64,000 nt of DNA, from assembly GCA_012656075.1 (NCBI GenBank), contig JAAKBF010000214.1:310001-374000 (forward strand). Direction: 5' to 3'. This DNA comes from Phytophthora hibernalis. Lineage: Eukaryota; Oomycota; Peronosporomycetes; Peronosporales; Peronosporaceae. This document shows, one piece after another, positions 10,726 to 21,449 of the stretch. Numbering within the stretch: the first letter of the stretch is position 1; every line of letters starts with the position of its first letter. The notes under the pieces are model-generated. The model worked only from the letters and a program-made list of their open reading frames with translations. It searched no databases and was not told the origin of the DNA. A program made the translations under genes and the position numbers.

Positions 10726-12726
10726 GATTGTCCTGGTGGCGAGGTGATTGTGTCTGATACGCTTTGCTGTATTGAGAGACCTGCTGAAACGCCCGCCCGC
10801 TCTGCTCTGCTATCTCAGCCGAGAACTCAAGCCGCCGGCGCTATTCTGTCGCTCACTCCAAACAGCATCAACGGAAAAACGCAAGTGAGGCAGCCAGCCG
10901 TGAAAAACACGGCCACTTACCTTCACAAAGCGATACATTTTGGTAGCGGATATGTATCCCGTTTGATTCATCTTTACAATTTAACTCGTTAGGATCTCTG
11001 CGATACATGTACGGTATTTACTGTGAAACATAATATGTCACAGATGAGACAGCACATGCTTCGCGCAAGTTCAAGTTTGGGTATAAGGGTGTGACGCGTC
11101 GTTGACGAGGGCGAAAGTGGTGCTTTCGGGACGATGTTCGTATATCCGAGGTCCCTATACAGGGCTCCGATAGTGCAGCCCTCCCTCGACGTGAACAGCG
11201 ACCTATGAATGCTCGATCGATTGAGCCAAACCTTCGGGGCAATAATACTATTAATAGTACTTCGAAGTATCACTTTGGACAGGGTTCCATTAAGTATAGG
11301 TTTTTGTATTGCGAGGAGGGTGTGACCAAGACTTGTGTACCGGTATTAGCAATACAACGAGCATGACAGCTCTTTATCAGCGCGTTATGGAGCCTGTGTC
11401 AAAACCGCACCTTTTAGAGCATTTCCACCAGTTGCCCAAACTAAAGTCAAATACCGGTATAACCGGTTCAGATAAAAATACGCTGGTGGTTTTGTCGACG
11501 TTTTGTATTGGCTGCATAAAATGGACATTCTGGGTTATCCTTCAGCTACCGGTAAATATACCTGAGGGATAGTCGACTTCACTTGAAGTTTGTATTGGAG
11601 TTTTGTCGAGATTTTGTCTGGACTAAACAACCTCCACAAATTGATGAGATACAATATCTTCGAAGTTTGACTTTAGTTTGGTCGCAACGGGTGGGAGAGC
11701 ATCTCCAACGCGGAGACCGTACCGTATCCGGATCGCAAACAGCAAAATAAACCGGTAAATACCGGTGGGGTTTGGTCCCTCGATTTTCCAACCTCAACCA
11801 GTCGCGGCATGAGGCGCGCAAGATGGACTTCCCATCAGACGACGAGCTGTCGCACAGCGAGAGGCTGGTATATCGGCTCTAAAGAAATATACGGCTGCTA
11901 TACTAGCACCTTGCCAAAGCTGGTAGTCTTCTTGTGGCTCCCAGTTCGGCCCTTGCGTGAGTGCTTCCTTTCGTAAAATGGCGTGAGATCATTATTTACG
12001 CTGTCCGGTTTAAAATGACCTGTTCAGTAAATGCAGCTAAGAGTAGGAGACACAATACCTCGGACAGTGAATTGGTGTCAAATCACGAACTTGCCGACCT
12101 CAAATCGCCGTGATTTGAGGGAACACGCTGCAACAACCGAAAAATTACCAAATGAAATGATTATTTTCGGTATTTTTGGAATATTTTCGGTGAATCCAAA
12201 GAGATAGGGATAGCAGATCGCCATATGCTATCATGCGGCTGCGGCAAGAAATACATAACCTCGGGGTGGGAGCGCAATTTAGACATTCCCGTTGAGTGGC
12301 TGCCCTTTCCCCCTGGCGCTCAATTCAAGACCCCCCTCTTCCCCTCACCCGACAGCCCCCCAGTTCCTGCTGCTCGAATGGTACGCCTTGTTTGTCTGCT
12401 CCACCTCCAGATCTCTACTAGTATATCTGACGAATATTGCCTCAGCCCCTGATGAAGAGCTTCCTCCCTATCCCGGAACAGCACACAGCGAATGGCCCGT
12501 GAGCACGCGATCCCGACGTAATCCCTGCAGCAGCCAGCCGGAGCTAAACACGTCCAGATACGAAGTGAGGGCCGCGCGGAGCACGATGAGCCTGTTATCC
12601 CGCGTCTTCCGCCACTGCGCCAACTCAAGCGACCTCGAGGGAAGAGGTTAACGCCTGCCCAAGAACGGTTCTTAAGCGCCCGATATGCTGATAGAATAAT
12701 AGCTACGAGCGTGTCATCAGTGTGAT
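10726..12726. other. Two kilobases of intergenic DNA with transposon debris
   Basis: No complete gene. 10740-10990 is the probable promoter side of the transporter. 11230-11290 and 11650-11700 share a TCTTCGAAGT-like string, and 11690-11710 carries GGGAGAGCATCTCCAAC, the look of a decayed DNA-transposon end. ACCGGTA strings recur at 11.33, 11.45, 11.55 and 11.75 kb. 12075-12120 forms an inverted repeat around CTCAAATC. The minus-strand frame at 12320-12628 reads partly like protein (LIVLRAALTSYLDVFSSGW) but has no recognisable domain. Confidence 0.45.
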
Positions 12727-13055
12727 TGTAGCGGGGCTACCAGAAGAGTGACAGGGTCACTCTTCTAAGATGGATACGACTCCACGTCACTATGGTGTGG
12801 GACACACCATGGCCACGTGACCGACGTGCCACAGCCAACAGTTCATATTATATATAGGACAAACTATAGGTTACTTAGAAATTGTATTACAGGCCAATTT
12901 AAGGTACACCTACAAATATACTCAGTCTTTAAACTACGCTATTCTAGCCACTCAGCTCCCGCAGACCAGGAGCTCGTGAAATGCCGTTCACTAAGAGTTT
13001 GTATGCTCTTGAAGCTACGCTTCCTCAAGCAAGGTACTTGCGTGACCCCGTCACA
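12727..13055 (+). repeat. 5' LTR of D3
   Basis: Begins TGTAGCGGGG and ends CCCCGTCACA, then CT and the PBS TGGTAGCACTTGTAGTC. The ends correspond to TGTAACGGGG and CCCCGTCACA of D1/D2. Length 329 bp. Confidence 0.75.
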
Positions 13056-13140
13056 CTTGGTAGCACTTGTAGTCAATCCTACACCTACGCGGGTAGATTG
13101 AACTACATGATCCTCTGTGCTCTCAAAGAAGTGAGACAAC

Positions 13141-13694
13141 ATGGATCGCAGTGAGTTTCCTCACTTGACCGACTCGCAGTTCGAGACGGTCTGGAAGATG
13201 GCAGGCATCTTCGGAAGAGATGCCTTGCAGAGCTTGGTAATGTTAACACATTCCGAGCAGGTCGAACGCGTGAGTGCGTTCGACGCCTATGAACAAGGGC
13301 TCATCGCCCATGTGCAGGGCAACCCGCAGGCCCGGCCTTCGGAGCCAAGGCCGATGCAGCCCAAGCCGTTGAGGCTGAAGGTTCAGTCATATGACGGGAA
13401 GGAAGGTGCAGCCACAAACAGGGTCGCACTCCTGTGTCTGCTTGGCACTCTTCATCCACGGGCACTGCTGTAGGCAGTGCCGGCCAAGGAACTGGCGGAG
13501 GTCCAGTTCCTATGGACTTGGGTCTGGCCGAGCAGAACGACATCCGCTGCTTCGGCTGCGGCAAGGTCGGGCACATGAAACGTGCCTGTCCCGCGGGTGG
13601 ACAAAGGAGGCGCTTCCCTCCTCGCCCTTCTGGTCCCAAGGGTCGCTGGCAGAAATCGCGATACCAAGGCCAGGGGAACGCTTGCAACCAGTAG
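13141..13694 (+). CDS. Gag of D3 with internal deletion
   Basis: Starts MDRSEFPHLTDSQFETV, close to the D1 start MDRSEFPHLNDSQFESV, and matches D1 to the conserved GKEG. There, roughly 200 codons present in D1 are missing, and the frame resumes at a SHKQ segment, followed by the zinc knuckle CFGCGKVGHMKRAC and a basic tail ending at 13694. The join is out of frame, so no full-length Gag can be made. The start was chosen because it is conserved between D copies. Confidence 0.75.
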
Positions 13695-13799
13695 GGGCGG
13701 GGCGCCCTGCTGAGGAAAGACTAAGCTTTCATGAGAGGTGCGCGGATGGCGCGCACCATGGAGGTTTAGCCCCTGAGAGTCTCTGTACTCTCGAAGCGA

Positions 13800-14777
13800 A
13801 GAAAGGTCAGCGGAGGGCTGCTTGTAGTACACGCAAGTGTACGGGGATACAATCATCCCATAAGAATTCGGATTGATTCTGGGGCGTCCAAGAACTTTGC
13901 ACGCCGCCAGTCGGTCGCCCGGAATGGGGACAAATACGCCGATGCTCTGCGAGAGAGCAAAGGCAACGGGCAAGTCTCAGTCAGACTTGCCAACGGGTCT
14001 GTGGTAGAAGTACCTAAGGCCCTTATGGATCTTGCAGTCAAGTTCGAAGACTTCGACTCGACTGAACGATTCCTCGTTCTTGACATAGACAAGTATCACT
14101 TGATCCTGGGCATGCCATGGCTCGAAAAGCATGAGCCCTTGATTGACTGGCGCGGCAAAGCCATAGGAGCTGGCCGGCCTGCGGCTTCTCACAGAGCCTT
14201 GGTGAGTAATGTTCCCACCTCTGTCCGAACTCGAGGCTCTTATGGACGCCGGTGGAATACCGCGGAGGCCTCTGATGTTAACGAGCCTGCAGCAAGCCCA
14301 GGGGTCTTGGATACATCCAGACCCGCGAGGGAAGGTGCAACACCAGCATCTTCCAGCGCACCAAGTCGTTGCGCCGTATGGGCATTGACGAAGTCTGCGG
14401 AGGACGAAGCCCGTCCACGGGAGGGCAGAAGCTCACGTGAGACCGAAGAGGTCAAGACCGTGGCCAGCGCAGAGGTCGTTAGCAGCGCCTCTAGTGTGGG
14501 TAACACAGTTCCACACGGGCCAGTACAGGCCTTAGGCGCTGTACCGAGACAAGATAAGGCAGTGGGTAACGAAGAACCACGCCAAGTGTCTCGACAAGAT
14601 GTCAGGACCGAAGCTTCGGGACGAAGCTTGGAGTCGGTGAAGACTCCCTTGGCGTCGCCATATTTGGGGATCGTGGAAATCGATCCCGTCGTGGTCGCTC
14701 TTCCACGACTGAAGCGCGGCGGCACCCGCCGGCCCCAACGTCATCCGTTGCAACTCGACCACGCTGTCCGTTTCTGA
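13800..14777 (+). CDS. Aspartic protease and linker of D3
   Basis: A continuous frame containing VVHASVRGYNHPIRIRIDSG, with Asp-Ser-Gly as the retropepsin active-site triad, followed by the substrate-cleft region and ILGMPWLEKHEPLIDW, typical of Gypsy proteases. A Ser/Ala-rich linker of about 190 residues follows, including VGNTVPHG and AVGNEEPRQ repeats, and the frame stops at 14777 with no reverse transcriptase. Of the three D copies, only this one has an intact protease active site. Confidence 0.75.
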   Translation, partial: RKVSGGLLVVHASVRGYNHPIRIRIDSGASKNFARRQSVARNGDKYADALRESKGNGQVSVRLANGSVVEVPKALMDLAVKFEDFDSTERFLVLDIDKYHLILGMPWLEKHEPLIDWRGKAIGAGRPAASHRALVSNVPTSVRTRGSYGRRWNTAEASDVNEPAASPGVLDTSRPAREGATPASSSAPSRCAVWALTKSAEDEARPREGRSSRETEEVKTVASAEVVSSASSVGNTVPHGPVQALGAVPRQDKAVGNEEPRQVSRQDVRTEASGRSLESVKTPLASPYLGIVEIDPVVVALPRLKRGGTRRPQRHPLQLDHAVRF

Positions 14778-15049
14778 ACCCGCTTTCGATGTGGCAGATG
14801 CATATTGTGACGGTCCTGCTCGGCTAAGAGTTGATGGCGATTCTCTGGGACGACGCTGCCTACAATGGGGCCAGTATGGCGTAGAGGTTCAACGTTGCTT
14901 CCCTGATCTCCGACAACTCCAAATCGAACAAGTCGTTCACGTCGAAGGAGCCAAGAACAATCCCTGCTTCTTTCAGCATACGCATCAGGATCTTTACCGC
15001 GTCGAGTTTGTTGGATACTTGAATTTGAAGTGAGGTACATTAATGACAA
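14741..15049 (-). other. Gag-like coding fragment
   Basis: One minus-strand frame here reads as a short helical peptide (KILMRMLKEAGIVLGSFDV then LFDLELSEIREATLNL), patterned like the segment near 4.3 kb in element A. It is flanked by stops and belongs to no complete gene. Most likely a leftover of another retroelement. Confidence 0.3.
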
Positions 15050-15158
15050 TTAACTAGTGTTAACGCCACCTAATGCCCATGCTCTGTTGAAGCCATGAGT
15101 GCAACAACGAGTGTCCTACCGTCCTCTGTGATCCTTTCAAGGCCGGCCCTTGCTAAGG

Positions 15159-16669
15159 TTACACCTCGCTCCCCACGGCCGCCGAGGCGGGCGAGTTTTC
15201 GTGATCCGCTAACCACCGCTGTACATCTTCGTGTACTAGCTCTGTGATGGCTCCCCAGCGGTTACCAGCCGCCGGTAGTTCAGTCGTGTGCCATGTCATC
15301 CCTCTTCCATACGTGTGCGCCAGTCTCGCCAACTCCTGCGCTGACCGGTTGTGTTCACGTAGCGGGGCCGTCCAGCTCACTACCTCGGTTGCATCCGCCA
15401 CTCGTCTTGTTTTCCAGTAGTCCCCTCTGAGGTGTTTGGATCTGGGCGGTGTCCGTGTCACATGTTGGCGGACCAGGTCCGCGTTAGGTACCATTGCGTG
15501 CACCGGCCCCCAGTGATTGTTCAGACACTGTCTAAGGCCCCGTAATAGCCCCAAATTTGCCGCTCGCATGAGAGCCATTGTCTTCCCTCGTAAGCGTGCT
15601 GTGCATGTGTTGCACGGAATAAGTTCCGGTGGCCCGGTGGACTTTCACCACCAGTGCCCCACTGCTGTATTGGCGCGTGTTCCGTCGCGGGGTGCAGCAA
15701 CTGCAACAAGGTAGCAGTGCCCAGCACCCGATGCAGGTCGTCCGACCTGTCCTTCCCAGTCCCCCAGCACCAAGCATACGGCGTTACTCAGTTGTAGTCC
15801 GACTGGTTGCGGCATGGCGGCCGCATACTCTCGTGTGACGTCCAGGTGACCAGTGCGCAGCCTTGTCCTCAGTCCTGCAGCGTGATGCGTCCATGACACA
15901 TCGTTGTGATCATCAAAGTGAGCCACCCTCCATCTCCAGACTGCAAGGGGATAGAAGGCTGCCCCCAAACTCCAGCAATCTTGGGTCATGCGCTCTACTG
16001 CGTCTCCCATCGTTGCCGCTTCCTCGTCCGACAGCGACGCCACATAGTTGCCTGTGACACGCGCTATGCCCGTCGGCATCTCCGGCAGCGCGAGCCCAAA
16101 GGCCGCAGCTTCGTAGTTGGCGCGTCGCAGCCCAGCCGTCTTCCATCTATTGATAAGTAAGTCGCGTAGTGCCCTGGCCGCGGGGCACTCCCAGAAGACA
16201 TGGTAGAGGTCAACCTTCCCCCTAGCTCACATCTCTTATGCGGGCAGTCGAGCCCCTTGGTCATCGGGTTGTAGACGGAGATTGCATGCAGCTTGATCCT
16301 CATGAGCAACTGCTCCCCCACGGATTCAGTCCAACTAACCTTCGAATTCGTTTCCATGAGAGATTGCGAAGCCCTGCAGCCGCCTGTGTGCTCAGCCCCG
16401 TCCATCTTGCTTGTCTTTTGTCACTTAGTTCTTTGCCTGTGTCTGCCTTCTTTTTGCCAAGGATTCGTTTGAACGTCTGCCTCGTAGTTTTCCACCGGCG
16501 GTCCCCTGCCCACAGAGCGTTTGTTGGATACGTCCCTCGGTGCATTCACTGGGCCTTGCAGTTCTTCAATCCGCTTCGGGTGCATGATCTTCATTACCGG
16601 GTTCTCGTGCATGAGTCTGTACAGGCTCTTGTAGTGGAACGCGGACTCCAGCAGATCATCCGTCCACAC
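15159..16669 (-). mobile_element. L1-type LINE 3' end (reverse transcriptase tail and RNase H-like end)
   Basis: Reading right to left on the minus strand: QLLMRIKLHAISVYNPMTKG, then a Cys-rich zinc-binding motif of the LINE reverse transcriptase tail (CPHKRC followed in the next frame by LYHVFWECPAARALRDLL), then about 300 residues ending in an RNase H-like pattern (VSWTAPLREHNRSAQELARL). Oomycete L1 elements with a plant-like RNase H are known. The upstream catalytic half of the RT is absent. Several frame changes are needed, and the RNase H lacks the usual final Asp (AQ in place of AD). No poly(A) tail or target duplication could be defined. Related sequence may extend to about 17.1 kb. 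Confidence 0.65.
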
Positions 16670-16774
16670 CGGTGGATTCTCTTGATCTTCGGTTTCGGAC
16701 TCCGGTGCCTTCAGTTTCGTGCGCGAGGCCTTCGACTTCTTCTTCTTCGATGTCGAGCGTGAGGCTGGAGGCGT

Positions 16775-17901
16775 TTAGGTGGATGAAGAGCCTTCGGTTT
16801 TCACCGTCAGATCTCCATCCGGCGGATCGCGATTCGCATCGTGATCCGCGGGGTCCCCGAAGGACCTGGGGAGGGGTTGAGGCTTTTCTTCTAGGTCCAT
16901 CGCTGAACCTTCCTCCTTCGCATCGTCAGATCTCCTCCCAGCACTCTGGCGATCAGTTGATCCTGGCGTCTTCAACGCCGTCGGCGGCGATCCATCTTCC
17001 ATCGACGACTCATTCCCTGGTTCCGTCTTGATCTTGACATCTTCTTCGGTGGACTCACGGTGAAATCCCTGTGAATCACCAGAAGGTCCGGGCATGTGGC
17101 GAAGGCCGATGGACAGGCCGCAGCCCGCATTCTTGCCTAGCAGAATGTCCGTGGACGTGTCCCCCACCATGATGGTGTTGTGCGGCTCGACGTTGATCTG
17201 CTGGCAGATTGTCCAGATCTGCTCGCCCGCGGGCTTGGCGGGTAGTCCGTCGTCTCCGCAGGCCAGTGCGTCCACCATGTGGGACACGCCCAAGTGTTCG
17301 AGCGTGTCGATCGTGGGCTGGCGGTCGTCCGTGGTGCACACGGTGATCTTCATGTCCATCTTCTTGATGGTCCGGAAGAGCGCGGGGATGTTGGCGAGCG
17401 GCCGGCTCGTGAGCACGGGGTCGGGCATGCTCCAGCACTTCTGGATGACCTCGTCGGCCTTGGACTGGCGCATGCCCTCGGCCACCAGAACCCGGACGGC
17501 GAGCTTGTAGAGCTCGCCCATGGGCGTGCAGCACAGCGCGCCCTCGGACTTGATGGAGCGGCTGATCCAGTCGTATCCCATTGCGGCGAACAGCTTCTCG
17601 CGCACGGGCAGACCCGTCGTCATCTCGACGTTCCAGGCCTGCGACTCGACCCAGCCGCCCCACATGAGCGTGAAATCGATGAGCGTGCCGTCCTTGTCGA
17701 AGACCACGAGGCCGAGGCTGCAGCGTGGGCCGCGCGTGGCGTCGGCCTGTGCGATGGTGGTGGCACTCTCGGCTGCGGTGCTCTTGCGGCGCTGGCCGAG
17801 GACCGGGAGGCGGAGGACGCCGCAGCAGAGGCCGTAAGGCTGTGTAAATAGCGGGCTGAGGCAAGGGTGGATCGGCGGAGGCGACGCAGTGCGAAGTTCA
17901 T
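16775..17901 (-). CDS. HAD-family phosphatase with abnormal C-terminus
   Basis: A haloacid-dehalogenase fold hydrolase, probably a phosphatase of the phosphoglycolate phosphatase type. Motifs: VVFDKDGTLIDF (nucleophile and acid Asp), TVCTTDDRQPT (motif II Thr), LPAKPAGEQIW (motif III Lys) and MVGDTSTDIL (motif IV). The N-terminus at 17901 (MNFALRRLRRSTLASARYLH) is Arg-rich and would serve as a mitochondrial presequence, but it is in another frame; one base change around 17790-17825 joins it to LGQRRKSTAAESATTIAQ and the enzyme. After GCGLSIG (near 17110) the expected end of the fold is replaced by about 110 residues of acidic, low-complexity sequence. The protein is probably truncated by inserted DNA. 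Confidence 0.8.
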
Positions 17902-18081
17902 AGTGCTGAGGTAGAGGTTTGGCTTGTGACGGGAGGAAGCAGGAATGTAACGGACGAGCTGCAGTTTATTTTAACCGTTACATTTTGATGCACGAACAGG
18001 TCATTTGTCTTGATTTCAGTATGTAGGGAGTGTGTGGGCGCTTACCGACCTCCTCCACTTGTATTAATAGTCCATAATATG

Positions 18082-18179
18082 AACGGAGCGCATAATCGTG
18101 CAATCTGATTGGTCGCTATGATTGGTCGCTCTTATATTATAAGAGCGACCAATCAGATTGCACGATTATGCGCTCCGTT
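18082..18179. repeat. Near-perfect palindrome with 36-bp arms
   Basis: 18082-18117 and 18144-18179 are exact inverted repeats over 36 of 36 bases. A second, overlapping pair (18121-18136 and 18138-18153, 16 of 16) lies inside. The string TGATTGGTCGCT occurs twice in tandem in the left half, so the right arm can pair with either. It could form a cruciform or be a foldback MITE; I see no convincing target duplication. Confidence 0.85.
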
Positions 18180-18469
18180 TCTTATAAGTTCTGTTGCAAA
18201 TATTTAGATTCAACTTTACCGGTAATGTTCCGGTAATGGGACAGATAGATTACCGTCCCGGGGAAAGACGCAGTTCGTAAAGCTTAATACTTTATTAATT
18301 ATTGGATTTGAGTGATTTTGAATTGAATAGAGAATGTTAGCAAACTCGTAAATTCCCGATACGACTTCCGACTCGCGTGTTTGTGTTTTCGGTATTTACG
18401 ACATTTCCAACTATGTTAGCAATCTCGTAAAAGTTATTTCATTTACGAAATCACACTGACTCCTCAACC

Positions 18470-18889
18470 ATGGAGCTCGCTCTCCTGACCCGAGACCCGC
18501 GCACCCGTCTTGTGCTTCTACTTCGCGCGTTACCCAGTGAGCCCGAGCGGCCTATCATCCCAGACATCCGCTTTCGGCTCGACGAGCGCAGTAATGCATA
18601 CTGCAAGGTGTATTATCGCTTCACGAAGGAGGAAATTAGTCAGCTCAAGACCACGCTGCAATTTCCAGACGTCATTATCACGCGAGAGCGAACGAAATAC
18701 CACAGTGTCGAGGCCTTATGCATCTTTTTAGAGCGGCTGACATATCCAAACCGCTGGAGCGATCAGGAAACCACTTACCCTGGGCTCAGCAACATATTCT
18801 ACTTTGTGCTTCGATTTGTTCTTATACCACGCTTTAAGCGCTTTGAAGCGATCCGAAGATGCACAACCGGAGATAGGCATCCGCAATGA
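18470..18889 (+). CDS. PIF/Harbinger-type transposase N-terminal fragment
   Basis: A 139-codon frame from MELALLTRDPRTRLVLLL. The middle, RFTKEEISQLKTTLQFP followed by ALCIFLERLTYPNRWSD, has the pattern of the region preceding the DDE nuclease in PIF/Harbinger transposases. The frame ends in unrelated Arg-rich residues and no catalytic Asp segment follows, so this is a 3'-truncated fragment. Similarity is judged by pattern only. Confidence 0.45.
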   Translation: MELALLTRDPRTRLVLLLRALPSEPERPIIPDIRFRLDERSNAYCKVYYRFTKEEISQLKTTLQFPDVIITRERTKYHSVEALCIFLERLTYPNRWSDQETTYPGLSNIFYFVLRFVLIPRFKRFEAIRRCTTGDRHPQ

Positions 18890-19950
18890 TGCGGATGCAG
18901 AGCTAGCGACATCCTCCCATGCTTTTCCAACGTCGCCGTGCTCAGCAGCGTGTGGAGAAGCTGCTTCACGAAAATTGCTGACGCGGTTGAAGCTTGCGCA
19001 CGTTACGCCCGGACTGCCGACTGTCGGAGGGGTACTCCGTTGATCTGGCGCGATCGAAACCTTGTAGTCACCTTGTGTACCCGACGGCTGGGCGGGTTAC
19101 GCTCTTCCGGTGTTCGCGAAGACGTTCAGTGGTGACCAAGGCGGAGGTTGGAGCTTGGTTGCTCGGGGTGGGTGACGGCCACGCGGGTATTCTTCACGCG
19201 GTCGTCGGTGTGCTGCGATCGAGTCTTGGTTCAAGCCGATCGCTTGGGGTGTATCCTTTTCTTGTGCTGTTGTAGCCCTTTCCGTTGCATGCCGCCTCCT
19301 CTTGGCGGGATCTTGTGGTGAGATTGATGTGCGAGCGTACCCTGGCCAAGCTATCCAGGTGTGCGTCGTGTTCTTGACAGACTTAGTGGTCCTTCGTTGG
19401 GTAGGCCAATTTACTTCCTCTCCCGGAAAGGTAAAGGAGCCACTTGTGTCTTGCAAGGCAAATCGGAATCTATTATACCAAAGTAACGGTCCTAAAGATC
19501 TCTCCCATCCCACTCTCTTCCTATCCCTCTTGCGTGCTTACCGTTTGCGCATTGTACCTTGAATCTGATATTATGTACCAAGATCGCGGTACCGTAACGT
19601 CCATTGTACCCTCCATCCATGTGATCGCCCGTACCGAAATGATTGCTCCAGATCACCACCCGCAGATCGCGAGTTGGTAGATCGCATATTGGCAGATCGC
19701 GTGTCCCAATGATTGCACCTGATTGTGTATTGTAATGACTGACCAGATCGCGTATCGAAATGATTGCGCCAGACGAATCAGGTCGGTGTGTACCCAATTG
19801 TTGGTACACCGGTCAGGTCTCGCCCAGATGTCACACAACCGGATGTAACCAGACACAGCTGCCGCTCTCGGGTCGCGATCCATCAATCGTGATCTTTGGG
19901 TCCTCATGTCGCCTCCGATTGGTGAAGCTCTGCAAGAGTCAGACCGCTTC
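18890..19950 (-). other. Degenerate LTR-element leader and repeats, no intact gene
   Basis: A minus-strand frame at 19097-19513 reads as a basic, Thr/Pro-rich leader without a recognisable domain. To its right (19.63-19.78 kb) are imperfect repeats of AGATCGCG and GAAATGATTGC strings. The layout suggests an old LTR with subrepeats followed by the start of a gag, cut off by D1, but I cannot place LTR ends. Confidence 0.35.
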
Positions 19951-20009
19951 AAGAGTGATATCCGTCACTCTTTATGTAACTTGGGTACACGTCGATATAC
20001 GGCGTTACG
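19951..20009 (-). repeat. Remnant of the D1 3' LTR
   Basis: Matches the outer end of the D LTR (AGAGTGAC ... GTCACTCTTTATGTAACTTG ... GTTAC). The inner part is not recognisable. A purine-rich tract lies beside it (minus strand GAGGGAGGA). Confidence 0.6.
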
Positions 20010-20509
20010 TCCTCCCTCACTTAACTGAGAATCACATCTGATTCTCCAATCAGGAGTGAGAGAATTCGAACACCCAAAAGGCGCAGCCTAAGCACGACTG
20101 GCGCGCCCTCTCGTCGGTCACACAGTGACTTGTGTCCACGGCGGACACTGCGAGCTGCATCCTTGCACTCGTTGGCCGCAATGCCCACGGGCATAGTTGG
20201 CCTAGGCTTGGGCACTAGCTAGCGTCTAGTGCTTCGGCACGGGATGTAATAGCATCCAAACGTGCGGTGGTCCTCCTTGACCACCTGCAGTTCACGGCGG
20301 AGGACCCGTGGACCCTCTTGACACTTTGTGTGTCTTGCTCCTCCCGCGCGGGGCTACACCTCGAAGGCTATCGTATAGCCCAAGCGTGGAGTGAGCTCTC
20401 AGCGCATCTCCTGGCATGATAGCTGAAAGGTATGAGTCACGCTAGCCACGGCCGACCCTTGTAGCCGTACTCGGGATCAGGTCATGCATTGACCATAGCA
20501 TAGAAGCAT

Positions 20510-21384
20510 GTCGTGTAGGATCACGCAGAAACAACCAAATGGTATGAGCCCCACCAACAATACTCGCTTCCACTTGTCAGGTCAACGAGCGTTGGATCAA
20601 ACCTGAAGACCAGGAGCGATTCCTTACGCCGGGTTGAATGTGAACCCTCTGTACACCTAGGTTGTACTAGGCCAACCCAATAACCTGCACCCACTAGCCA
20701 CGAGCGAGGGCTAGTATGCAATATTTCGCTTTCGCGCGAACCCCGCAGTCCCTCAGAAGGAAGGGTACCGGCTGTCAAGCCTAATACGGGTTTGCAGAGG
20801 TAAAACCTCGGCGGGTAGTAAAATGTGTATGGAACACTCGGTTCCACTATAATGTAACGACGCTTCTCGTCGCTCCCAACACTCGGCCACTCTAATCTCT
20901 TGGACTGACCAGCAACAAACCTTCGGTTCAATTTACCTTAGGCTCGCTGACCAGCATCCCACAAGCCGAGCGTATCCAGACCCTAATATAAGCTAGCTAG
21001 ACTCACCGAAGACGGACTTGACCCTTGGTGACTTGGGGGAAGGCTGCTGATGTATTTCTGGTCATCTATGGCTCTGAGAGCCTCTGTAGTCAATCTTATA
21101 GCTAGTCCTATATCTTTATACAAATATCCAGTGTGAACCGATCCCCGTATGTGATTCTATACCCAGCTCTATAATACCGAGGGTACGAAACTGAAATGGG
21201 TACAAACGAGGGTTCGTACCCTCGGCCGGGATATTATTACCCGACCGAGGCCTCGGTCACTAAACTATCGTGGACACTGTGGCGCGGGGAATGTAATCCG
21301 CCAATCAGGGCACGCCGATTACTTTCCTCCAGCAAGGGCAACCTTGCCGACTGGCGACCGAGCGCCCCAAAACTCAACACCACA
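20510..21384 (-). repeat. 3' LTR of B
   Basis: 875 bp; on the minus strand begins TGTGGTGTTG and ends CCTACACGAC. Similar throughout to 32927-33814 with scattered differences and small indels. A purine-rich tract (minus GAGGCGGGG) adjoins it as candidate polypurine tract. It lies directly upstream of the antisense gene at 21450. Confidence 0.85.
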
Positions 21385-21449
21385 AGTGCCCCGCCTCGAC
21401 GCAAGCTTCCACCAGTAGTGCACGTCGTGGTGCCTCTCATCTTCGCATC

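Larger units (their letters stand above)
12727..14780 (+). mobile_element. Gypsy family D, copy D3: 5' LTR, deleted gag, protease
   Basis: Plus-strand remnant with a 5' LTR (12727-13055), a PBS beginning TGGTAGCACTTG at 13058, a Gag whose middle is deleted, and an intact-looking protease. Gag and PBS match D1 and D2, which are on the other strand. The sequence is unrelated to D after about 14780, and no 3' LTR is present. The LTR shares its ends and the AGAGTGAC/GTCACTCT inverted motif with D1 and D2 but differs inside, so D3 is a different subfamily. Confidence 0.8.

Noticed and set aside
10012..10992. Long plus-strand frame across the transporter
   Set aside because: Mirror of the sugar porter on the other strand; no domain, His/Arg-rich as expected for the antisense of GC-rich coding DNA.
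17076..17864. Minus-strand frame over the HAD gene, and the plus-strand frame 17279-17851
   Set aside because: Frame shadows of the phosphatase; Arg/His/Pro-rich without motifs.
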